Positions 1 to 9,980 of a stretch of 64,000 bases of DNA are shown piece after piece. The stretch spans positions 62,001-126,000 of the forward strand of contig CAWCEV010000006.1 of assembly GCA_963794655.1 (NCBI GenBank), given 5' to 3'. The DNA is from Roseiarcus sp963794655. GTDB lineage: Bacteria; Pseudomonadota; Alphaproteobacteria; Rhizobiales; Beijerinckiaceae. The notes beneath the pieces are model-generated. The model saw only the letters and a list, made by a program, of their open reading frames with translations. It was not told where the DNA came from and made no database searches. The translations under genes were made by a program, and so were the position numbers. Numbering within the stretch: position 1 is the stretch's first letter; each line of letters opens with the position of its first letter.

Positions 1-1119
1 CTCGCCGCCTTCGAGGCTTCGCTTCAGTTCGACGATCCGATCAACATCCAGTTCACCTCGGGCACCACCGGCGCCCCCAAGGGGGCGACGCTGACCCATC
101 ACAATATCGTCAACAACGGCTACTTCATCGGCGAGGCCATGCGTCTCGGCCCGGACGACCGGCTGTGCATCCCCGTGCCCTACTACCATTGCTTCGGCAT
201 GGTGCTCGGAAATCTCGCCTGCGTCACCCACGGCTCCTGCATGGTGAGCCCCTCCGAGGGGTTCGACCCGCTCGCGACCCTCGAGACGGCGCAATCCGAG
301 CGTTGCACGGGCCTGCATGGCGTGCCGACCATGTTCATCGCCATGCTCGAGCACCCGGAATTCGCCCGCTTCGACCTGAAGACGCTGCGCACCGGGATCA
401 TGGCCGGCTCGCCCTGCCCGGTTGAGGTCATGCGAAAGGTTGTCGATCTCATGCACATGCGCGAGGTGACGATCGCCTATGGCATGACCGAGACGAGCCC
501 GGTCAGCTTCCAAAGCTCCCACGACGACCCGCTCGACCGGCGGGTCTCGACGGTCGGGCGGATCCAGCCGCATCTCGAGGTCAAGATCGTGGATCTCGAG
601 GGCCGGATCGTCCCGCCCGGCGTCCCAGGCGAACTGCTGACCCGCGGCTATAGCGTCATGCGCGGCTATTGGGACGACCCGGCGGGGACGGCCGCTGCGA
701 TCGACGAGGCGCGGTTCATGCACACTGGCGACCTCGCGACCATCGACGCGGACGGCTACTGCAATATCGTCGGCCGGCTCAAAGACATGATCATTCGCGG
801 CGGCGAGAACATCTATCCGCGCGAAATCGAGGAGTTTCTGTTCACCCATCCGGCGATCGCCGAGGTTCAGGCGTTCGGAGTCCCCGATCACCGATACGGG
901 GAAGAGCTTTGCGTCTGGATCCGCCGCCGGGAGGGCTCTGCGCTGAATGAGGATGAGGTTATCGCCTTTTGCCGGGCCTCGATCGCCCATTACAAGGCCC
1001 CGCGACACGTTCGCTTCGTCGATTCCTTTCCGATGACGGTCACCGGCAAGGCGCAGAAGTTCCTGATGCGCAAGACAATGATCGAGGAATTGGGCGTGAG
1101 GGAGGAGAAGACGGCTTAA
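1..1119 (+). CDS. Fatty-acyl-CoA synthetase (AMP-binding family), 5' truncated
   Basis: This is the C-terminal ~372 residues of an ANL-superfamily acyl-CoA synthetase, which activates a carboxylic acid to acyl-AMP and then to its CoA thioester. The reading frame is open from base 1, so the start lies outside the window. Visible motifs are the phosphate-binding loop FTSGTTGAPKG (residues 18-28 of the fragment), YGMTE near base 478, HTGDL near base 721, and the C-terminal catalytic lysine in TGKAQK near base 1045. The layout fits medium- or long-chain fatty-acyl-CoA synthases of the FadD3/AcsA type; the exact acid cannot be read. About 135 bases without a gene separate it from the AT-rich pair downstream. 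Confidence 0.9.
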   Translation, partial: LAAFEASLQFDDPINIQFTSGTTGAPKGATLTHHNIVNNGYFIGEAMRLGPDDRLCIPVPYYHCFGMVLGNLACVTHGSCMVSPSEGFDPLATLETAQSERCTGLHGVPTMFIAMLEHPEFARFDLKTLRTGIMAGSPCPVEVMRKVVDLMHMREVTIAYGMTETSPVSFQSSHDDPLDRRVSTVGRIQPHLEVKIVDLEGRIVPPGVPGELLTRGYSVMRGYWDDPAGTAAAIDEARFMHTGDLATIDADGYCNIVGRLKDMIIRGGENIYPREIEEFLFTHPAIAEVQAFGVPDHRYGEELCVWIRRREGSALNEDEVIAFCRASIAHYKAPRHVRFVDSFPMTVTGKAQKFLMRKTMIEELGVREEKTA

Positions 1120-1254
1120 GACGTCGTGGTGCCTTTGATCTTCCATTAGATCAACGGGGCTTACCGAGCGTCACGAGTTGGCGCGAAGACTGTCGGATAT
1201 TTCGCAGAGAAAGATTCGCGAGGTGAATTCTTTTTAAAAGAGAGGGTTATTTTA

Positions 1255-1959
1255 ATGGCCATGAACTTCAGACTTCTGCGCATAGCGCTAATAATCTCGC
1301 TGTCATTTCCGAGCCACGCCCTACCAGCAGACAACAGTATGATTTCTAATATTTCTAAGCAGCAGCTTGACTATTATAAAGATAAAGATAAGGGTGCTGC
1401 AGATAGGATTAAGAACTTATCCGAGGAAGTTAATCCAAAAAGCGATAGCGCAATAGTTGCGGAACAAAACGGTCTTCGTAGTGAACTGGCGCAGGCAGAA
1501 AAAGACATCTACGATACCTCATCCTATTCCATCTGGCAGACCTCGTTTGAAAAACAATTTAACGATGTGTTAGATAAAATGAAGAATCTTAAAGCAGCGA
1601 ACTGCGATAACATCAATGAGTTTGACAAGGCGAGATTAGAATTTGTCACTGCAATTTATGGGTTTCAAACCTTCCTTCAGGCATATAATTTCAGATGGGA
1701 ATTCTTGAATCTTAACAGTATACAAATGCCCGTAGCAACAACAGAGATGTGCGAGAAAATAAAAGATCAACTTACCAGCGTTTCATATGCGAACGGTTTT
1801 AAAGATGGCATGGAAAGTATAGATAAATTGGTTACCGAGAATTTAAAATCTGAAGGTGACTATAATAAAACTCTTAATTTATTAATAGATGCTTTGAATA
1901 AAAAAATATCTGACTTAGATAAAGCCCCTAAATGTTTCGGCACAACAACAGATAACTGA
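1255..1959 (+). CDS. Secreted/periplasmic helical protein of unknown function, AT-rich
   Basis: The 234-residue product has an N-terminal signal peptide (hydrophobic stretch at about residues 7-20, then SHALPA). The rest is charged, Lys/Asp/Glu/Asn-rich and predicted helical, with three dispersed cysteines (ANCDN, EMCEK, PKCFG). I do not recognise the family. ATG 1255 is chosen because AGAGGG lies about 8 bases upstream; ATG 1261 is an alternative. Base composition is far lower in GC than every neighbour and codons favour A/T at the third position, which suggests recent horizontal acquisition. The next gene starts 4 bases after its stop, so the two are probably co-transcribed and may work as a pair. 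Confidence 0.6.
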   Translation: MAMNFRLLRIALIISLSFPSHALPADNSMISNISKQQLDYYKDKDKGAADRIKNLSEEVNPKSDSAIVAEQNGLRSELAQAEKDIYDTSSYSIWQTSFEKQFNDVLDKMKNLKAANCDNINEFDKARLEFVTAIYGFQTFLQAYNFRWEFLNLNSIQMPVATTEMCEKIKDQLTSVSYANGFKDGMESIDKLVTENLKSEGDYNKTLNLLIDALNKKISDLDKAPKCFGTTTDN

Positions 1960-1963
1960 GAAT

Positions 1964-2272
1964 TTGCCGTTGATACTTGGAATAATAGGAGCGGCATCTA
2001 TTTTAACTATTGCAGCTATACTTTTATTTGACGATGAAGTTCAGATGGAGTGGGTTGCATCTGGAGAGGTAATTCAATTTATAACTGTAATGATACTTCT
2101 AAGTGTGATAACTGCGCTATCATTATCCAATAAAATTCAAGAGAATACACTAGGAACTCTGTTGGGAGGGATCGCAGGATATGTTTTAGCACAAGGGGTA
2201 GGTAGGGCCGCCGCCCGAGCTGAGGCGGTCAAACGAGATCAAAAAGATTCTCCTCCTAAACCTTCGGGTTGA
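1964..2272 (+). CDS. Small AT-rich membrane protein of unknown function
   Basis: The 102-residue product appears to start at TTG 1964, 4 bases after the previous stop. Hydrophobic segments lie at about residues 2-22 and 36-55, and a glycine-rich one (GGIAGYVLAQGVG) at about 68-81. A basic, proline-containing tail follows. The glycine spacing resembles a glycine-zipper membrane helix, but no family is recognised. It shares the low GC of the upstream secreted protein and probably arrived with it. The composition returns to normal soon after its stop. The TTG start is uncertain. Confidence 0.5.
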   Translation: MPLILGIIGAASILTIAAILLFDDEVQMEWVASGEVIQFITVMILLSVITALSLSNKIQENTLGTLLGGIAGYVLAQGVGRAAARAEAVKRDQKDSPPKPSG

Positions 2273-2417
2273 AAGAGAAGGAGCTTAACCGCCGAGACCG
2301 CATAGAGAGGGCGAACGTTTCGCAGGAAGGCGATTTGTCTGGGCCGTCGCCAGTAAACTCGCCGCCAAAAAACTGCAATTGGAGCCTTCACTGGAAATTC
2401 AGAGAATTCCTGTTCCC

Positions 2418-2446
2418 TTGGCAATTCGGCCGGCCGCGCTTAAATG
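2418..2446 (+). promoter_or_regulatory. Candidate sigma-70-type promoter for ftsH
   Basis: TTGGCA (2418-2423) and TAAATG (2441-2446) are separated by 17 bases and lie about 70 bases upstream of the ftsH start. The match to consensus is moderate. The rest of 2273-2512 shows no convincing gene. Confidence 0.3.
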
Positions 2447-2512
2447 GGGTCAGAAGGACAGGTCGGAGGGTCGGGGGATGGTTAGTCGACCCCCCTCCGT
2501 CACGGGAAGGCT

Positions 2513-4441
<1,929 letters not shown>

Positions 4442-4488
4442 TCTGTAACGCGGGCGCGCGGGCTGAGTCGCTATTTTGCGACATTTTC

Positions 4489-4516
4489 TTTACTGAAAAA
4501 CAGAACGCGCTATAGT
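4489..4516 (+). promoter_or_regulatory. Candidate promoter downstream of ftsH, no obvious gene
   Basis: TTTACT (4489-4494), 16 bases, then TATAGT (4511-4516), a near-perfect -10. It points into the 375-base interval 4442-4816, which contains no convincing open reading frame on the plus strand. The transcript, if real, would run through the inverted repeat at 4607-4691 and antisense to the methyltransferase 3' end. A small RNA is possible. Confidence 0.3.
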
Positions 4517-4606
4517 GGTTTCACGGTAAGCCTTCGGGCCGATTGCGTTTGCGGGAATCGCCCTTGCGAAGGGGCTAGGGGCTAACGAGTTTGGGTCGAG
4601 AGTCAC

Positions 4607-4691
4607 CGTCACTGCGAGGAGCGAGAGCGGGCGAAGCAATCCAGGGAGCCGCCCACGCCTTTTGAATTGCTTCGCTTCGCTCGCAATGACG
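4607..4691. repeat. Interspersed palindromic repeat with arms related to GTCATTGCGAGCGAAGCG
   Basis: The left arm (CGTCACTGCGAGGAGCG, from 4607) and right arm (CGCTCGCAATGACG, ending 4691) are inverted copies, with an inner GAAGCAAT/ATTGCTTC pair. This form is common as a dispersed intergenic repeat in Rhizobiales chromosomes. It lies between the convergent ftsH and methyltransferase genes, where it could also act as a bidirectional transcript-end structure. Nothing else was recognised in 4442-4816 apart from the candidate promoter. Confidence 0.7.
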
Positions 4692-4816
4692 AAGAACACC
4701 ACCTAAACCCGGCGGCTCTACGTCGCGCCGAAAGTGACAGGATTCGGCAGTCAAGTGATTGAAAATGCTCGGTCGCGGCCAGAAATGCAGGCCGGACGCT
4801 CGGCGGCGGGGCGAGC

Positions 4817-5683
4817 TTAGCTCTTTGTCCTATCGGCCCCGCCGGTTTCGAGCCGGACGACATGTCCGCCCGGCCCCGAGCGCGGCCTAATCGGCGCGTC
4901 GGGCAGGTAGCGGCCGACCAGCGCGGCGCGATCGAGGTTCTCGATCTCCGAAAAGCCGAGGCTGCGAGCGCGATCGTGCAGGGCCGCAGTGTCGAGATAG
5001 CATCGAAACGGCTCGCCGCTCGCGGCGACCCGTTGGGCCATCTCGGCGTGGAAGTTCCGCGTCGCGGTCTCCGCGATCCGATCGGGCGGGTTGGCGTAAT
5101 CGAACACCACCCCTGCCCCGCCTGGCCACGCCGCAAGTTCGCCGAGCGTCGCGAACACCGCGTCCTCGGTCAGATAAGGGGTGACGCCGAGCCATAGGAC
5201 GAAGGTGCGTGCGGCCGGTTCGAACCCCGCCGTCTCGAGCGCCTCGGTCATGCTGCCGTGTTCGAAGTCGTGGGCGACGTAGCGTACGTGCGTAGGCTCG
5301 GCGATCCGCGCCTCGGCAAGCCGACGTCGTTTGTCGCGCTGGGTCGCGGGGTGATCGAGCTCGAATATGCGCAGATCGCGGGCCAGCTCGAGCCGATAGG
5401 CGAAGGTGTCGAGGCCGGCGCCGAGCACGAGGATCTGCCGCACGCCTTCGGCGACCGCGCGGCGGGCCGAGTCTTCGGCAAAACGGCTGCGCATCGCGAT
5501 GAAGAGACGCAGGCCCCGCCTCTCCGGCGATTCCCTCGCCCGCGCAATCGCGTCCTCGGCGTCCTGTCCGAGAATGGCCAGCGCGAGCGGATCCGCGAAG
5601 ACGAAACCCCGCTCGATGACCTGGTGAGCGGCGCGGTGTCCCGCGGCGCCGATGGCGGTTCGACTTGCCTGTCCGTGCAGCAT
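4817..5683 (-). CDS. Class I SAM-dependent methyltransferase (leucine carboxyl methyltransferase-like, TIGR00027 type)
   Basis: The ~288-residue protein has the glycine-rich SAM loop LVLGAGLDTFAYRL, which is typical of the PF04072 leucine-carboxyl-methyltransferase family. An acidic strand end (FELDHP) and a later D-F-E motif (VAHDFEHGS) also match this family. Bacterial members of the group methylate unknown small molecules or proteins, so the substrate cannot be inferred. I prefer the internal ATG at 5683 (MLHGQASRTA), where family similarity appears to begin; an upstream in-frame ATG at 5713 is possible. It is divergent from rpmB, with about 190 bases between them. Confidence 0.85.
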   Translation of the reverse strand: MLHGQASRTAIGAAGHRAAHQVIERGFVFADPLALAILGQDAEDAIARARESPERRGLRLFIAMRSRFAEDSARRAVAEGVRQILVLGAGLDTFAYRLELARDLRIFELDHPATQRDKRRRLAEARIAEPTHVRYVAHDFEHGSMTEALETAGFEPAARTFVLWLGVTPYLTEDAVFATLGELAAWPGGAGVVFDYANPPDRIAETATRNFHAEMAQRVAASGEPFRCYLDTAALHDRARSLGFSEIENLDRAALVGRYLPDAPIRPRSGPGGHVVRLETGGADRTKS

Positions 5684-5736
5684 GGCGCGACAGTAAGTGC
5701 GCGAGGGCGGCAAGTCGAGACGAAGCTAGACGAAGC

Positions 5737-5765
5737 TTGACGCCGAAAACCCCTTCCCCTATAGA
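5737..5765 (+). promoter_or_regulatory. Strong sigma-70-type promoter for rpmB
   Basis: TTGACG (5737-5742), an exact 17-base spacer and TATAGA (5760-5765). This is the best promoter match in the window, as expected for a ribosomal-protein gene, and leaves a leader of about 105 bases. Confidence 0.7.
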
Positions 5766-5876
5766 GCGCGCTCCCACGAGCCTTGGCCACGCGGAAGGCG
5801 GGGCGCTTCTTGATTGGAGCGGCCCGCTTCATGTTTGTGGGGCTGGGCTTCTCACCGTTTGAAGGACGTTAGCGCG

Positions 5877-6179
5877 ATGTCACGCCGCTGCGAGCTGACC
5901 GGAAAGGCCGTTCAATCCGGCAACAAGGTCAGCCACTCCAACCGCAAGACGCGCACCCGCTTCTTGCCCAATCTCGTTCAGGTCACGCTGATCTCCGATA
6001 CGCTGGAGCGCGCTGTCAGGCTCAGGATCAGTGCGGCGGCGCTGCGCTCGGTCGAGCATCGCGGCGGCCTCGACGACTTCCTCACCAAGGCGAATGTGTC
6101 GGAGCTCTCCGATACGGCCGTCGAATTGAAGCGCGAGATCGCCAAGAAACGCGCGGAGACGCAAGCCGAGGCGGCGTAA
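5877..6179 (+). CDS. rpmB: 50S ribosomal protein L28
   Basis: The 100-residue protein begins MSRRCELTGKAVQSGNKVSHSN, the classic L28 N-terminus with its conserved HSN and RTRF (TRTRFLPNL) segments. L28 binds 23S rRNA in the large ribosomal subunit. Length is normal for alphaproteobacteria, and only one N-terminal cysteine remains of the zinc-type version. ATG 5877 is selected over the longer in-frame ATG at 5814 because it matches the family start and has GAAGGA upstream. The gene stands alone behind its own promoter, as is common for rpmB here. Confidence 0.97.
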   Translation: MSRRCELTGKAVQSGNKVSHSNRKTRTRFLPNLVQVTLISDTLERAVRLRISAAALRSVEHRGGLDDFLTKANVSELSDTAVELKREIAKKRAETQAEAA

Positions 6180-6202
6180 GCCGCTCCGGACGTCTTTTCC
6201 GT

Positions 6203-6856
6203 TCAGGCCGCCTCGCGCCTGAGGCCCGCCGCTTGGCGGGACAGAGCCTCGACCCCGGCGTAATCCCCCGCCGCAAGCACGGCCTTCGGCAACATCCACG
6301 ATCCCCCGACGCACGGCACATTGGGCAGCTTGAGATATTCGGGCGCCTTCATAAGGTCGATTCCGCCAGTTGGGCAGAAGCGTAAATCGGGCAGGGGCGC
6401 GGCAAGCGAGGCGAGCAACCGCACGCCGCCAACCGCCTCGGCGGGAAAGAGCTTCAGTGCGCGAAAGCCGAGCTCCCTCAGCGCCATCGCTTCCGACGCG
6501 GTCGCGCAGCCCGGCAGGAATGGAACCGGCGATTGCGCCGCGGCCCGGGCGAGCCCCGCGGAAGCGCCGGGGCTGACCAGAAATTGCGCTCCGGCCGCCA
6601 CCGCCTCGCCAATCTGCTCCACCGAAACGATTGTGCCCGCCCCGACAACCGCTCCGGGCACGCTCTTGGCGATCTCGCGGATCGCCGCCAGCGCTGGAGG
6701 CGTGCGCAACGTGACTTCGATCGCGTAGAGGCCGCCAGCGACGAGCGCCCTCGCCTGTCCGACGCCATCCTCGACGCTCGTGACCGTCAGAACCGGAATG
6801 ACCGGCGCAAGCGTCATGATCGAAGCCGTTTCGCCGTTGAGGGAATAGAGCGGCAT
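6203..6856 (-). CDS. eda: 2-dehydro-3-deoxy-phosphogluconate (KDPG) aldolase
   Basis: The cytoplasmic class I aldolase of the Entner-Doudoroff pathway splits KDPG to pyruvate and glyceraldehyde-3-phosphate; many homologues also act on 2-keto-4-hydroxyglutarate. The 217-residue sequence has the catalytic glutamate in IEVTLRT (about E47), the phosphate-binding VVGAGT segment and the Schiff-base lysine in ALKLFPAE (about K135), followed by the PTGGI phosphate loop. ATG 6856 or internal ATG 6817 could be the start. It is convergent with rpmB (23 bases apart) and divergent from the Kef-type antiporter. No edd or zwf is nearby in the window. Confidence 0.95.
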   Translation of the reverse strand: MPLYSLNGETASIMTLAPVIPVLTVTSVEDGVGQARALVAGGLYAIEVTLRTPPALAAIREIAKSVPGAVVGAGTIVSVEQIGEAVAAGAQFLVSPGASAGLARAAAQSPVPFLPGCATASEAMALRELGFRALKLFPAEAVGGVRLLASLAAPLPDLRFCPTGGIDLMKAPEYLKLPNVPCVGGSWMLPKAVLAAGDYAGVEALSRQAAGLRREAA

Positions 6857-6973
6857 GGAACTCTCCGGTAGTGCGACGCTCCGCCCTTAGCACGCCGCGC
6901 GGCCCCTCGCGAGGCTCGCGCTCGCGTAAGAATCGACTAGGCTGAATGAGCGGCTGGCGGCGAGGGAGTCCGG

Positions 6974-8779
6974 GTGAACGAGCCAATCGACTTGTCGGTC
7001 TACAAGGAGACGCTGCTGTTTCTAGTGACGGCAGGCGTGGTCGCGCCGCTGTTCTTCCGCCTGCGCGTGAGCCCGGTGCTCGGCTATCTTTTGGCGGGTC
7101 TTGCTCTGGGGCCTTACGGCCTTGGCTCCCTCGATTTGAAAGCGCCGTGGCTTGGGGCGCTCGCGATCAATGTCGAGGCCATCGACCGCATCGCGGCATT
7201 CGGAGTCGTCGCCCTCATGTTCACGATGGGGCTCGAGCTGTCATTCGAACGGTTGCGCCGCATGCGGCGGCTCGTGTTCGGACTCGGCCTGTCTCAGGTG
7301 GTCGTAACGATCTTGATCCTGAGCGGCGTCGCCTGGGGGCTCGGTCTCGCTCCGCCTTCAGCGCTGACTGTGGGTGCGGCGCTCACAATGTCTTCGACCG
7401 CGATGGTCATCCCGATGCTGGTCGAGAGCAAACGGCTCCATACCGGCGCTGGCCGGGCGAGCTTCGCAGTCTTGCTGTTTCAGGACCTGGCGGTCGCGCC
7501 GCTCTTGGTCATGACGGGCGCATTCTCGGCCGGAGGCGAGCGGGGACTGGGCTGGGAGTTGCTGAGCACGGTCGCTCCGGCGGGGCTGGCGCTGGTCGCG
7601 TTGGTCGTGTTTGGCCGCCTCGCGCTCAGGCCGTTCTTCCATTTTGTCGCCGAAACGAAGAGCCCAGAATTCTTCATGGCGGCGTGCCTCTTGGTCGTGC
7701 TTGGCGACGGACTGGCCGCCGCCGCCAGTCATTTGTCGATGGCTCTCGGCGCTTTTGTCGGAGGACTGTTGCTGGCGGAGACGGAGTACCGACGCGAGAT
7801 CGAAGTGACGATCGAACCGTTCAGGGGCTTGCTCCTCGGGCTTTATTTCGTTTCGGTCGGCGCCGGGATCAATCCCGCGTTCATCTTCGCCCGGCCTGGC
7901 CTCATCTTAGGCTTGGCGGCGGCGTTGGCGGCGGCGAAGGGCCTCACGCTGTTCGGGCTGGCGCGCGCATTCCGGCTGCCGGCCCGCGTGGCTGCCGAGA
8001 TGTCCTTCCTGCTCGGACCGGGCGGCGAGTTCGGCTTCGTAATGATCGGCGCGGCGCTGGCGGGCGGCCTCATCGATCGCACCCAGGCGACGACCCTCGT
8101 CAGCGCAGTTGCGATATCGATGCTCGCGATTCCTGGCTTGGCCAAGCTCGGGGCGGGCATCGGCTTGACGCTACGAGCGGGCGTTGACAAGGGCCATCCG
8201 GAGATTCCGCCGGAGAGCGACGACTCCCGCGTGATCATCGTCGGCTACGGCCGGGTCGGCGCGCTGATCGGCGATATGCTCGACCGCCACTCGATCCCGT
8301 TCATCGCGGTGGATTCCGACGCGCGGATCACGACGCGCGCCCGCTCGGACGGCAAGCCTGTCTATTATGGCGACGCCGCGCGGCCCGAATATCTACGCCA
8401 CTGCGGGCTCGAGACCGCCCGGGCGGTCGTCGTAACTATGGATTCGACCGCCGCCAACGAAGCGGTGGTCGAGACGACGCGCCGACTGCGGCCCGAGGTG
8501 ACGCTGGTCGCCCGCGCGCGCGACGCCAACCACGCTCGCACGCTCTATAAGCTGGGCGTGACGGATGCGGTCCCAGAGACGATCGAGGCAAGCCTGCAAC
8601 TGTCCGAGGCCGTGCTGGTCGATCTCGGCGTGCCGATGGGCCTGGTTATCGCCTCGATCCACGAGAAACGGGATGAGTTCCGGAAGCTCCTCACCGCCGC
8701 AGGCGCGCCGGAACGTCCGCGCTCGACGCGCGGGCCACGCAGGAGGCGAGGGGAGGCGCCTTCGGACATTCGACGCTAG
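6974..8779 (+). CDS. Kef-type potassium/proton antiporter (CPA2) with TrkA-N domain
   Basis: The 601-residue inner-membrane protein has about 12 hydrophobic segments over residues 5-400, with the CPA2 features GPYGLG, ALMFTMGLELS and LLFQDLAVAPLL. A cytosolic Rossmann RCK/TrkA-N domain follows at about residues 415-540 (VIIVGYGRVG). Such proteins exchange K+ (or Na+) for H+ and are gated by nucleotide or glutathione adducts. The start is GTG 6974. It resembles KefB/KefC, but no KefF/KefG partner is present, so the E. coli name is not assigned. The basic C-terminal tail (about residues 575-601) is variable. Confidence 0.93.
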   Translation: MNEPIDLSVYKETLLFLVTAGVVAPLFFRLRVSPVLGYLLAGLALGPYGLGSLDLKAPWLGALAINVEAIDRIAAFGVVALMFTMGLELSFERLRRMRRLVFGLGLSQVVVTILILSGVAWGLGLAPPSALTVGAALTMSSTAMVIPMLVESKRLHTGAGRASFAVLLFQDLAVAPLLVMTGAFSAGGERGLGWELLSTVAPAGLALVALVVFGRLALRPFFHFVAETKSPEFFMAACLLVVLGDGLAAAASHLSMALGAFVGGLLLAETEYRREIEVTIEPFRGLLLGLYFVSVGAGINPAFIFARPGLILGLAAALAAAKGLTLFGLARAFRLPARVAAEMSFLLGPGGEFGFVMIGAALAGGLIDRTQATTLVSAVAISMLAIPGLAKLGAGIGLTLRAGVDKGHPEIPPESDDSRVIIVGYGRVGALIGDMLDRHSIPFIAVDSDARITTRARSDGKPVYYGDAARPEYLRHCGLETARAVVVTMDSTAANEAVVETTRRLRPEVTLVARARDANHARTLYKLGVTDAVPETIEASLQLSEAVLVDLGVPMGLVIASIHEKRDEFRKLLTAAGAPERPRSTRGPRRRRGEAPSDIRR

Positions 8780-8838
8780 CTGAACCGGTCGAGATTCGTT
8801 AAAAGCAGGCCTGCTCACCGAAGACGAATGTTTCAGCC

Positions 8839-9825
8839 TTGCCCGCCATTTCGCGCTTTCTGATTGCAACGTTCGCCGCCTGGGCGGCCCTCGTCGGCGC
8901 GGCCCGGGCCGCCGACTGCGCTTTCACGCCGGCGCCCTTGATGCAGCTTCAGAGCCCGGACGCGGTCGGTGACTATCAGGCGGTCTTGAAGGCGTGCGTC
9001 GCCGCCGATGGACGTAAGGCGGTCGCCATCCGCGAGATGACCGTCGCCGGCCTCAAGCTCGATTTGCTCGCAGATCCCGAGGCCATGACCACCCGGCTCG
9101 AGCGCGCGGCGTGCTGGACGTGCGGCGAGATGAGCGAGGGCGAGCTTAAGTCAACTCGCATGGGCCGCGCGATCAGCGAATCTGCCGAGGCGCCGGGTCT
9201 CATCCATCGGGGCTTTCTCCAGAATGCGGGTCTGACGCACGGCGCTGCGGCCGGCGACTTTCTCACGGGCGATCTTTGCCCGAGCAAGCGTCCGCTCGAT
9301 CGGGCGTTCTTTGCCCGGCTCGAAACGGCGAGCGCCCATGCGTCACTCGCCCTGAGCGTTTCGGGCCTCTGGCTCATCCATCACTTCGACGATTTCCGCT
9401 GGCTCATTGATCAGCGCAACTCGGGCGCGCTCGACATTCTCTGGGTCGACCATACCTACCATCACCCCTACCGGGCCAAGCTGCCTCTTGCGGCGAACTT
9501 CCTATTGACGAAGGGCGTCGATCCGGAAGCGGAGATCCTCGACACCGAGCGGCTTCTCATTGCGAACGGCGAGACGCCGTCGTTGTTCTTCCGTTTTCCA
9601 GGCCTCGTGTCGAGCGATCCGCTGATGCAGGCGGTGAGCCGCTTTCACTTGGTGACTCTCGGCGCCGACGCGTGGCTGGCAAAGGGACAACAGCCGGAAA
9701 AAGGCTCGATCGTGCTCGTGCATCCCAACGGCAATGAACCCAAGGGCATTGCAATGTTTGCCCGCGATCTTGCGCGCGGAACGATCGCCGCGCCACTCGA
9801 GCCGCTGACGGCGGCGCCGGAGTAA
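8839..9825 (+). CDS. Exported NodB-like (polysaccharide deacetylase-related) protein
   Basis: The 328-residue product starts at TTG 8839 and has a signal peptide (hydrophobic residues 5-21, cleavage after ARA). A NodB-like fold is suggested by ALSVSGLW, followed by VDHTYHHPYR, which matches the H-[ST]-x-x-H-P metal site, and by FFRFPG, which resembles the R-x-P motif. The first motif (usually TFDDGP) appears degenerate (LTGDLCPS), so a true deacetylase activity is uncertain. An N-terminal region with ACWTCGEM lies before the NodB part. A periplasmic location is inferred. The gene is monocistronic, between the antiporter and the aldo/keto reductase. Confidence 0.65.
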   Translation: MPAISRFLIATFAAWAALVGAARAADCAFTPAPLMQLQSPDAVGDYQAVLKACVAADGRKAVAIREMTVAGLKLDLLADPEAMTTRLERAACWTCGEMSEGELKSTRMGRAISESAEAPGLIHRGFLQNAGLTHGAAAGDFLTGDLCPSKRPLDRAFFARLETASAHASLALSVSGLWLIHHFDDFRWLIDQRNSGALDILWVDHTYHHPYRAKLPLAANFLLTKGVDPEAEILDTERLLIANGETPSLFFRFPGLVSSDPLMQAVSRFHLVTLGADAWLAKGQQPEKGSIVLVHPNGNEPKGIAMFARDLARGTIAAPLEPLTAAPE

Positions 9826-9980
9826 ACGCGACGCCCGGATCTTCGGGCGCCTGGGGCAAGACCGCCGGGCCGGCCTGGCCGACATTGTTCGGACCGCCGA
9901 ACGGGCTGTGCCGATTGCATGGCGTTATCGGCCGCCCCCTTGCAGACTATATCCGCCCTCGATCGAGAGGAGATCACGCC

